This document shows positions 32,401-44,400 of a DNA stretch of 64,000 nt, in pieces. Within the stretch, counting starts at the first letter, position 1. Each line of letters begins with the position of its first letter. The stretch is taken from positions 496,001 to 560,000 of the forward strand of contig JAAKBF010000009.1 in NCBI GenBank assembly GCA_012656075.1, written 5' to 3'. The position numbers and the translations under genes were made by a program. Below the pieces are notes generated by a model that was not told where the DNA came from, did not search any database, and saw nothing but the letters and a program-made list of their open reading frames with translations. The stretch is from Phytophthora hibernalis (taxonomy: Eukaryota > Oomycota > Peronosporomycetes > Peronosporales > Peronosporaceae).

Positions 32401-35400
32401 CTGAGGAGGCTGGCGCCACGCCCGACGAGACGGTGAAGACGGAGGTGTTCCGTTCGGAGAAGCCGACGGCAGCGTCGTGACCAAGACGGTGCGCACGATG
32501 ACGCGCACGGAGACGTCCCCACTGGAGAGCTCGTGACGACGATCGAGGTGGAGACGACGACGGAGACGGAGGCCGAGGGCGGTGCCAAGAGCACGACGGT
32601 GGAGATGGAGACGACGACGGAGACCGCCACTGAGACGTCTGCGACGACGTCGAGTATCGCTTCGACGGCGGGCATGACGGCGATCAGCTCGACTGAGAGG
32701 CTGGCGCCACGCCCGGCGAGACGGTGAAGACGGAGGTGTTCCGTTCGGAGGAAGCCGACGGCAGCGTCGTGACCAAGACGGTGCGCACGATGACGCGCAC
32801 GGAGACGTCCCCACTGGAGAGCTCGTGACGACGATCGAGGTGGAGACGACGACGGAGACGGAGGCCGAGGGCGGTGCCAAGAGCACGACGGTGGAGATGG
32901 AGACGACGACGGAGACCGCCACTGAGACGTCTGCGACGACGTCGAGTATCGCTTCGACGGCGGGCATGACGGTGATCAGCTCGACTGAGGAGGCTGGCGC
33001 CACGCCCGACGAGACGGTGAAGACGGAGGTGTTCCGTTCGGAGGAAGCCGACGGCAGCGTCGTGACCAAGACGGTGCGCACGATGACGCGCACGGAGACG
33101 TCCCCCACTGGAGAGCTCGTGACGACGATCGAGGTGGAGACGACGACGGAGACGGAGGCCGAGGGCGGTGCCAAGAGCACGACGGTGGAGATGGAGACGA
33201 CGACGGAGACCGCCACTGAGACGTCTGCGACGACGTCGAGTATCGCTTCGACGGCGGGCATGACGGTGATCAGCTCGACTGAGGAGGCTGGCGCCACGCC
33301 CGACGAGACGGTGAAGACGGAGGTGTTCCGTTCGGAGGAAGCCGACGGCAGCGTCGTGACCAAGACGGTGCGCACGATGACGCGCACGGAGACGTCCCCC
33401 ACTGGAGAGCTCGTGACGACGATCGAGGTGGAGACGACGACGGAGACGGAGGCCGAGGGCGGTGCCAAGAGCACGACGGTGGAGATGGAGACGACGACGG
33501 AGACCGCCACTGAGACGTCTGCGACGACGTCGAGTATCGCTTCGACGGCGGGCATGACGGCGATCAGCTCGACTGAGGAGGCTGGCGCCACGCCCGGCGA
33601 GACGGTGAAGACGGAGGTGTTCCGTTCGGAGGAAGCCGACGGCAGCGTCGTGACCAAGACGGTGCGCACGATGACGCGCACGGAGACGTCCCCACTGGAG
33701 AGCTCGTGACGACGATCGAGGTGGAGACGACGACGGAGACGGAGGCCGAGGGCGGTGCCAAGAGCACGACGGTGGAGATGGAGACGACGACGGAGACCGC
33801 CACTGAGACGTCTGCGACGACGTCGAGTATCGCTTCGACGGCGGGCATGACGGCGATCAGCTCGACTGAGAGGCTGGCGCCACGCCCGACGAGACGGTGA
33901 AGACGGAGGTGTTCCGTTCGGAGGAAGCCGACGGCAGCGTCGTGACCAAGACGGTGCGCACGATGACGCGCACGGAGACGTCCCCGCTGGAGAGCTCGTG
34001 ACGACGATCGAGGTGGAGACGTCGGTGGAAACTGATGTTTCGTTTGCTGAAGATGCTAATATCGGTGCAACGGAAGAGAAAGCTGGTGACGAACCCAACT
34101 GGTTTATGTCATTGTTTACATCTGGTAAACCGAAGGAAGAAGAAAACGCTTTGTCTAGCAAAAGTGACGCTTGTTTCCCCTCGCGTTCGGAAGGAGGTTG
34201 CAAGCGTTGCTTCCACAAAGACGGTAGCAGCACAGCCAACTATCACAAAGCAGACGTCCACCACGCTGTTCAACACCACTCCAGAGATTCGACCAAGAAA
34301 TGCTAAACGAGACACAAAGGAAACGATGTGACGGAGGGCAAGACGCCCAAGTCGAAGAAGCACCGCAAGCCGAAGCGCAAGCCGACTGCAGGCACGACCG
34401 AGGAGGAAACCACGCTGACTGAGTCCACAGAGGTGACGGAAGAGACGACCGAGCCGATCGAGACGACCGAGACGGTCGAGACGACCGACGTCAAGCCGGA
34501 GGAGACGACGGAAGTGACGGAGGTGACGGACGTGGCCACCATTGAGACGACCGAGGTGCCGTCCACGAGCGAGGTGACGGTCGAGACGACCAAGACGACC
34601 GAGATCGTGGAGGAGACTGTGGAAGAGACTGAGCTGACGGAGGGCAAGAAGCCCAAGTCGAAGAAGCACCGCAAGCCGAAGCGCAAGCCGACTGCGGGCA
34701 CGACCGAGGAGGAAACCACGGTGACTGAGTCCACAGAGGTGACGGAAGAGACGACCGAGACGATCGAGACGACCGAGATGGTCGCGACGACCGAGAAGGT
34801 CGAGACGACCGACGTGAAGCCGGAGGAGACGACGGAAGTGGCGGAGGTGACGGACGTGGCCACCATTGAGACGACCGAGGTGCCGTCCACGAGCGAGGTG
34901 ACGGTCGAGACGACCGAGACGACCGAGATCGTGGAGGAGACTGTGGAAGAGACTGAGCTGACGGAGGGCAAGAAGCCCAAGTCGAAGAAGCACCGCAAGC
35001 CGAAGCGCAAGCCGACTGCAGGCACGACCGAGGAGGAAACCACGGTGACTGAGTCCACGGAGGTGACGGAAGAGACGACCGAGACGATCGAGACGACCGA
35101 GACGACCGACGTCAAGCCGGAGGAGACGACGGAAGTGACGGAGGTGACGGACGTGGCCACCATTGAGACGACCGAGGAGGTGCCGTCCACGAGCGAGGTG
35201 ACGGTCGAGACGACCGAGACGACCGAGACGACCGAGACGACTGAGACGACCGAGATCGTGGAGGAGACTGTGGAAGAGACTGAGCTGACGGAGGGCAAGA
35301 AGCCCAAGTCGAAGAAGCACCGCAAGCCGAAGCGCAAGCCGACTGCGGGCACGACCGAGGAGGAAACCACGCTGACTGAGTCCACAGAGGCGACGGAAGA

Positions 35401-38400
35401 GACGACCGAGCCGATCGAGACGACCGAGACGGTCGAGACGACCGACGTCAAGCCGGAGGAGACGACGGAAGTGACGGAGGTGACGGACGTGGCCACCATT
35501 GAGACGACCGAGGTGCCGTCCACGAGCGAGGTGACGGTCGAGGCGACCGAGACGACCGAGATCGTGGAGGAGACTGTGGAAGAGACTGAGCTGACGGAGG
35601 GCAAGAAGCCCAAGTCGAAGAAGCACCGCAAGCCGAAGCGCAAGCCGACTGCGGGCACGACCGAGGAGGAAACCACGGTGACTGAGTCCACAGAGGCGAC
35701 GGAAGAGACGACCGAGCCGATCGAGACGACCGAGACGATCGAGACGACCGAGACGGTCGAGACGACCGACGTCAAGCCGGAGGAGACGACGGAAGTGACG
35801 GAGGTGACGGACGTGGCCACCATTGAGACGACCGAGGTGCCGTCCACGAGCGAGGTGACGGTCGAGACGACCGAGACGACCGAGATCGTGGAGGAGACTG
35901 TGGAAGAGACTGAGCTGACGGAGGGCAAGAAGCCCAAGTCGAAGAAGCACCGCAAGCCGAAGCGCAAGCCGACTGCGGGCACGACCGAGGAGGAAACCAC
36001 GGTGACTGAGTCCACGGAGGTGACGGAAGAGATGACCGAGACGGTCGAGACGACCGACGTCAAGCCGGAGGAGACGACGGAAGTGACGGAGGTGACGGAC
36101 GTGAGCCACCATTGAGACGACCGAGGTGCCGTCCACGAGCGAGGTGACGGTCGAGACGACCGAGACGACCGAGACGACTGAGACGACCGAGATCGTGGAG
36201 GAGACTGTGGAAGAGACTGAGCTGACGGAGGGCAAGAAGCCCAAGTCGAAGAAGCACCGCAAGCCGAAGCGCAAGCCGACTGCGGGCACGACCGAGGAGG
36301 AAACCACGGTGACTGAGTCCACGGAGGTGACGGAAGAGACGACCGAGACGATCGAGACGACCGAGACGACCGACGTCAAGCCGGAGGAGACGACGGAAGT
36401 GACGGAGGTGACGGACGTGGCCACCATTGAGACGACCGAGGTGCCGTCCACGAGCGAGGTGACGGTCGAGACGACCGAGACGACCGAGACGACCGAGATC
36501 GTGGAGGAGACTGTGGAAGAGACTGAGCTGACGGAGGGCAAGAAGCCCAAGTCGAAGAAGCACCGCAAGCCGAAGCGCAAGCCGACTGCGGGCACGACCG
36601 AGGAGGAAACCACGGTGACTGAGTCCACGGAGGTGACGGAAGAGACGACCGAGACGGTCGAGACGACCGACGTCAAGCCGGAGGAGACGACGGAAGTGGC
36701 GGAGGTGACGGACGTGGCCACCATTGAGACGACCGAGGAGGTGCCGTCCACGAGCGAGGTGACGGTCGAGACGACCGAGACGACCGAGATCGTGGAGGAG
36801 ACTGTGGAAGAGACTGAGCTGACGGAGGGCAAGAAGCCCAAGTCGAAGAAGCACCGCAAGCCGAAGCGCAAGCCGACTGCGGCACGACCGAGGAGGAAAC
36901 CACGGTGACTGAGTCCACAGAGGTGACGGAAGAGACGACTGAGACGGTCGAGACGACCGAGACGATCGAGACGACCGAGACGGTCGAGACGACCGACGTC
37001 AAGCCGGAGGAGACGACGGAAGTGACGGAGGTGACGGACGTGGCCACCATTGAGACGACCGAGTTGCCGTCCACGAGCGAGGTGACGGTCGAGACGACCG
37101 AGACGACCGAGACGACTGAGACGACCGAGATCGTGGAGGAGACTGTGGAAGAGACTGAGCTGACGGAGGGCAAGAAGCCCAAGTCGAAGAAGCACCGCAA
37201 GCCGAAGCGCAAGCCGACTGCGGGCACGACCGAGGAGGAAACCACGGTGACTGAGTCCACGGAGGTGACGGAAGAGACGACCGAGACGGTCGAGACGACC
37301 GACGTCAAGCCGGAGGAGACGACGGAAGTGGCGGAGGTGACGGACGTGGCCACCATTGAGACGACCGAGGTGCCGTCCACGAGCGAGGTGACGGTCGAGA
37401 CGACCGAGACGACCGAGACGACTGAGACGACCGAGATCGTGGAGGAGACTGTGGAAGAGACTGAGCTGACGGAGGGCAAGAAGCCCAAGTCGAAGAAGCA
37501 CCGCAAGCCGAAGCGCAAGCCGACTGCGGGCACGACCGAGGAAGAAACCACGGTGACTGAGTCCACGGAGGTGACGGAAGAGACGACCGAGACGGTCGAG
37601 ACGACCGACGTCAAGCCGGAGGAGACGACGGAAGTGACGGAGGTGACGGACGTGGCCACCATTGAGACGACCGAGGTGCCGTCCACGAGCGAGGTGACGG
37701 TCGAGACGACCGAGACGACCGAGACGACCGAGATCGTGGAGGAGACTGTGGAAGAGACTGAGCTGACGGAGGGCAAGAAGCCCAAGTCGAAGAAGCACCG
37801 CAAGCCGAAGCGCAAGCCGACTGCGGGCACGACCGAGGAGGAAACCACGGTGACTGAGTCCACGGAGGTGACGGAAGAGACGACCGAGACGGTCGAGACG
37901 ACCGACGTCAAGCCGGAGGAGACGACGGAAGTGGCGGAGGTGACGGACGTGGCCACCATTGAGACGACCGAGGAGGTGCCGTCCACGAGCGAGGTGACGG
38001 TCGAGACGACCGAGACGACCGAGATCGTGGAGGAGACTGTGGAAGAGACTGAGCTGACGGAGGGCAAGAAGCCCAAGTCGAAGAAGCACCGCAAGCCGAA
38101 GCGCAAGCCGACTGCGGGCACGACCGAGGAGGAAACCACGGTGACTGAGTCCACAGAGGTGACGGAAGAGACGACTGAGACGGTCGAGACGACCGAGACG
38201 ATCGAGACGACCGAGACGGTCGAGACGACCGACGTCAAGCCGGAGGAGACGACGGAAGTGACGGAGGTGACGGACGTGGCCACCATTGAGACGACCGAGG
38301 TGCCGTCCACGAGCGAGGTGACGGTCGAGACGACCGAGACGACCGAGATCGTGGAGGAGACTGTGGAAGAGACTGAGCTGACGGAGGGCAAGAAGCCCAA

Positions 38401-41400
38401 GTCGAAGAAGCACCGCAAGCCGAAGCGCAAGCCGACTGCGGGCACGACCGAGGAGGAAACCACGGTGACTGAGTCCACGGAGGTGACGGAAGAGACGACC
38501 GAGACGGTCGAGACGACCGACGTCAAGCCGGAGGAGACGACGGAAGTGGCGGAGGTGACGGACGTGGCCACCATTGAGACGACCGAGGTGCCGTCCACGA
38601 GCGAGGTGACGGTCGAGACGACCGAGACGACCGAGACGACTGAGACGACCGAGATCGTGGAGGAGACTGTGGAAGAGACTGAGCTGACGGAGGGCAAGAA
38701 GCCCAAGTCGAAGAAGCACCGCAAGCCGAAGCGCAAGCCGACTGCGGGCACGACCGAGGAAGAAACCACGGTGACTGAGTCCACGGAGGTGACGGAAGAG
38801 ACGACCGAGACGGTCGAGACGACCGACGTCAAGCCGGAGGAGACGACGGAAGTGGCGGAGGTGACGGACGTGGCCACCATTGAGACGACCGAGGTGCCGT
38901 CCACGAGCGAGGTGACGGTCGAGACGACCGAGACGACCGAGACGACTGAGACGACCGAGATCGTGGAGGAGACTGTGGAAGAGACTGAGCTGACGGAGGG
39001 CAAGAAGCCCAAGTCGAAGAAGCACCGCAAGCCGAAGCGCAAGCCGACTGCGGGCACGACCGAGGAGGAAACCACGGTGACTGAGTCCACGGAGGTGACG
39101 GAAGAGACGACCGAGACGAGACGACCGACGATCGAGACGACCGAGACGGTCGAGACGACCGACGTCAAGCCGGAGGAGACGACGGAAGTGGCGGAGGTGA
39201 CGGACGTGGCCACCATTGAGACGACCGAGGTGCCGTCCACGAGCGAGGTGACGGTCGAGACGACCGAGACGACCGAGACGACTGAGACGACCGAGATCGT
39301 GGAGGAGACTGTGGAAGAGACTGAGCTGACGGAGGGCAAGAAGCCCAAGTCGAAGAAGCACCGCAAGCCGAAGCGCAAGCCGACTGCGGGCACGACCGAG
39401 GAGGAAACCACGGTGACTGAGTCCACGGAGGTGACGGAAGAGACGACCGAGACGGTCGAGACGACCGACGTCAAGCCGGAGGAGACGACGGAAGTGGCGG
39501 AGGTGACGGACGTGGCCACCATTGAGACGACCGAGGTGCCGTCCACGAGCGAGGTGACGGTCGAGACGACCGAGACGACCGAGACGACTGAGACGACCGA
39601 GATCGTGGAGGAGACTGTGGAAGAGACTGAGCTGACGGAGGGCAAGAAGCCCAAGTCGAAGAAGCACCGCAAGCCGAAGCGCAAGCCGACTGCGGGCACG
39701 ACCGAGGAGGAAACCACGGTGACTGAGTCCACGGAGGTGACGGAAGAGACGACCGAGACGGTCGAGACGACCGACGTCAAGCCGGAGGAGACGACGGAAG
39801 TGGCGGAGGTGACGGACGTGGCCACCATTGAGACGACCGAGGTGCCGTCCACGAGCGAGGTGACGGTCGAGACGACCGAGACGACCGAGACGACTGAGAC
39901 GACCGAGATCGTGGAGGAGACTGTGGAAGAGACTGAGCTGACGGAGGGCAAGAAGCCCAAGTCGAAGAAGCACCGCAAGCCGAAGCGCAAGCCGACTGCG
40001 GGCACGACCGAGGAGGAAACCACGGTGACTGAGTCCACGGAGGTGACGGAAGAGACGACCGAGACGGTCGAGACGACCGACGTCAAGCCGGAGGAGACGA
40101 CGGAAGTGACGGAGGTGACGGACGTGGCCACCATTGAGACGACCGAGGTGCCGTCCACGAGCGAGGTGACGGTCGAGACGACCGAGACGACCGAGACGAC
40201 TGAGATCGTGGAGGAGACTGTGGAAGAGACTGAGCTGACGGAGGGCAAGAAGCCCAAGTCGAAGAAGCACCGCAAGCCGAAGCGCAAGCCGACTGCGGGC
40301 ACGACCGAGGAGGAAACCACGGTGACTGAGTCCACAGAGGTGACGGAAGAGACGACCGAGACGGTCGAGACGACCGACGTCAAGCCGGAGGAGACGACGG
40401 AAGTGACGGAGGTGACGGACGTGGCCACCATTGAGACGACCGAGGTGCCGTCCACGAGCGAGGTGACGGTCGAGACGACCGAGACGACCGAGATCGTGGA
40501 GGAGACTGTGGAAGAGACTGAGCTGACGGAGGGCAAGAAGCCCAAGTCGAAGAAGCACCGCAAGCCGAAGCGCAAGCCGACTGCGGGCACGACCGAGGAG
40601 GAAACCACGGTGACTGAGTCCACGGAGGTGACGGAAGAGACGACCGAGACGGTCGAGACGACCGACGTCAAGCCGGAGGAGACGACGGAAGTGACGGAGG
40701 TGACGGACGTGGCCACCATTGAGACGACCGAGGTGCCGTCCACGAGCGAGGTGACGGTCGAGACGACCGAGACGACCGAGACGACTGAGACGACCGAGAT
40801 CGTGGAGGAGACTGTGGAAGAGACTGAGCTGACGGAGGGCAAGAAGCCCAAGTCGAAGAAGCACCGCAAGCCGAAGCGCAAGCCGACTGCGGGCACGACC
40901 GAGGAGGAAACCACGGTGACTGAGTCCACAGACGTGACGGAAGAGACGACCGAGACGGTCGAGACGACCGACGTCAAGCCGGAGGAGACGACGGAAGTGA
41001 CGGAGGTGACGGACGTGGCCACCATTGAGACGACCGAGGTGCCGTCCACGAGCGAGGTGACGGTCGAGACGACCGAGACGACCGAGATCGTGGAGGAGAC
41101 TGTGGAAGAGACTGAGCTGACGGAGGGCAAGAAGCCCAAGTCGAAGAAGCACCGCAAGCCGAAGCGCAAGCCGACTGCGGGCACGACCGAGGAGGAAACC
41201 ACGGTGACTGAGTCCACGGAGGTGACGGAAGAGACGACCGAGACGGTCGAGACGACCGACGTCAAGCCGGAGGAGACGACGGAAGTGACGGAGGTGACGG
41301 ACGTGGCCACCATTGAGACGACCGAGGTGCCGTCCACGAGCGAGGTGACGGTCGAGACGACCGAGACGACCGAGACGACTGAGACGACCGAGATCGTGGA

Positions 41401-44400
41401 GGAGACTGTGGAAAGACTGAGCTGACGGAGGGCAAGAAGCCCAAGTCGAAGAAGCACCGCAAGCCGAAGCGCAAGCCGACTGCGGGCACGACCGAGGAGG
41501 AAACCACGGTGACTGAGTCCACGGAGGTGACGGAAGAGACGACCGAGACGGTCGAGACGACCGACGTCAAGCCGGAGGAGACGACGGAAGTGGCGGAGGT
41601 GACGGACGTGGCCACCATTGAGACGACCGAGGTGCCGTCCACGAGCGAGGTGACGGTCGAGACGACCGAGACGACCGAGACGACCGAGATCGTGGAGGAG
41701 ACTGTGGAAGAGACTGAGCTGACGGAGGGCAAGAAGCCCAAGTCGAAGAAGCACCGCAAGCCGAAGCGCAAGCCGACTGCGGGCACGACCGAGGAGGAAA
41801 CCACGGTGACTGAGTCCACGGAGGTGACGGAAGAGACGACCGAGACGGTCGAGACGACCGACGTCAAGCCGGAGGAGACGACGGAAGTGGCGGAGGTGAC
41901 GGACGTGGCCACCATTGAGACGACCGAGGTGCCGTCCACGAGCGAGGTGACGGTCGAGACGACCGAGACGACCGAGACGACTGAGACGACCGAGATCGTG
42001 GAGGAGACTGTGGAAAGACTGAGCTGACGGAGGGCAAGAAGCCCAAGTCGAAGAAGCACCGCAAGCCGAAGCGCAAGCCGACTGCGGGCACGACCGAGGA
42101 GGAAACCACGGTGACTGAGTCCACGGAGGTGACGGAAGAGACGACCGAGACGGTCGAGACGACCGACGTCAAGCCGGAGGAGACGACGGAAGTGGCGGAG
42201 GTGACGGACGTGGCCACCATTGAGACGACCGAGGTGCCGTCCACGAGCGAGGTGACGGTCGAGACGACCGAGACGACCGAGACGACTGAGACGACCGAGA
42301 TCGTGGAGGAGACTGTGGAAGAGACTGAGCTGACGGAGGGCAAGAAGCCCAAGTCGAAGAAGCACCGCAAGCCGAAGCGCAAGCCGACTGCGGGCACGAC
42401 CGAGGAGGAAACCACGGTGACTGAGTCCACGGAGGTGACGGAAGAGACGACCGAGACGGTCGAGACGACCGACGTCAAGCCGGAGGAGACGACGGAAGTG
42501 GCGGAGGTGACGGACGTGGCCACCATTGAGACGACCGAGGTGCCGTCCACGAGCGAGGTGACGGTCGAGACGACCGAGACGACCGAGATCGTGGAGGAGA
42601 CTGTGGAAGAGACTGAGCTGACGGAGGGCAAGAAGCCCAAGTCGAAGAAGCACCGCAAGCCGAAGCGCAAGCCGACTGCGGGCACGACCGAGGAGGAAAC
42701 CACGGTGACTGAGTCCACGGAGGTGACGGAAGAGACGACCGAGACGGTCGAGACGACCGACGTCAAGCCGGAGGAGACGACGGAAGTGACGGAGGTGACG
42801 GACGTGGCCACCATTGAGACGACCGAGGTGCCGTCCACGAGCGAGGTGACGGTCGAGACGACCGAGACGACCGAGATCGTGGAGGAGACTGTGGAAGAGA
42901 CTGAGCTGACGGAGGGCAAGAAGCCCAAGTCGAAGAAGCACCGCAAGCCGAAGCGCAAGCCGACTGCGGGCACGACCGAGGAGGAAACCACGGTGACTGA
43001 GTCCACGGAGGTGACGGAAGAGACGACCGAGACGGTCGAGACGACCGACGTCAAGCCGGAGGAGACGACGGAAGTGACGGAGGTGACGGACGTGGCCACC
43101 ATTGAGACGACCGAGGTGCCGTCCACGAGCGAGGTGACGGTCGAGACGACCGAGACGACCGAGACGACTGAGACGACCGAGATCGTGGAGGAGACTGTGG
43201 AAAAGACTGAGCTGACGGAGGGCAAGAAGCCCAAGTCGAAGAAGCACCGCAAGCCGAAGCGCAAGCCGACTGCGGGCACGACCGAGGAGGAAACCACGGT
43301 GACTGAGTCCACGGAGGTGACGGAAGAGACGACCGAGACGGTCGAGACGACCGACGTCAAGCCGGAGGAGACGACGGAAGTGGCGGAGGTGACGGACGTG
43401 GCCACCATTGAGACGACCGAGGAGGTGCCGTCCACGAGCGAGGTGACGGTCGAGACGACCGAGACGACCGAGACGACTGAGACGACCGAGATCGTGGAGG
43501 AGACTGTGGAAGAGACTGAGCTGACGGAGGGCAAGAAGCCCAAGTCGAAGAAGCACCGCAAGCCGAAGCGCAAGCCGACTGCGGGCACGACCGAGGAGGA
43601 AACCACGGTGACTGAGTCCACGGAGGTGACGGAAGAGACGACCGAGACGGTCGAGACGACCGACGTCAAGCCGGAGGAGACGACGGAAGTGGCGGAGGTG
43701 ACGGACGTGGCCACCATTGAGACGACCGAGGTGCCGTCCACGAGCGAGGTGACGGTCGAGACGACCGAGACGACCGAGACGACCGAGATCGTGGAGGAGA
43801 CTGTGGAAGAGACTGAGCTGACGGAGGGCAAGAAGCCCAAGTCGAAGAAGCACCGCAAGCCGAAGCGCAAGCCGACTGCGGGCACGACCGAGGAGGAAAC
43901 CACGGTGACTGAGTCCACAGGTGACGGAAGAGACGACCGAGACGGTCGAGACGACCGACGTCAAGCCGGAGGAGACGACGGAAGTGGCGGAGGTGACGGA
44001 CGTGGCCACCATTGAGACGACCGAGGTGCCGTCCACGAGCGAGGTGACGGTCGAGACGACCGAGACGACCGAGATCGTGGAGGAGACTGTGGAAGAGACT
44101 GAGCTGACGGAGGGCAAGAAGCCCAAGTCGAAGAAGCACCGCAAGCCGAAGCGCAAGCCGACTGCGGGCACGACCGAGGAGGAAACCACGGTGACTGAGT
44201 CCACGGAGGTGACGGAAGAGACGACCGAGACGGTCGAGACGACCGACGTCAAGCCGGAGGAGACGACGGAAGTGGCGGAGGTGACGGACGTGGCCACCAT
44301 TGAGACGACCGAGGTGCCGTCCACGAGCGAGGTGACGGTCGAGACGACCGAGACGACCGAGACGACTGAGACGACCGAGATCGTGGAGGAGACTGTGGAA

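Noticed and set aside
34109..41152. Antisense open frame of 2,347 codons, and similar ones elsewhere in arrays A-C
   Set aside because: They mirror the repeat unit of the sense strand, carry no independent domain and change frame freely; the unique head and linkers support only the + strand.
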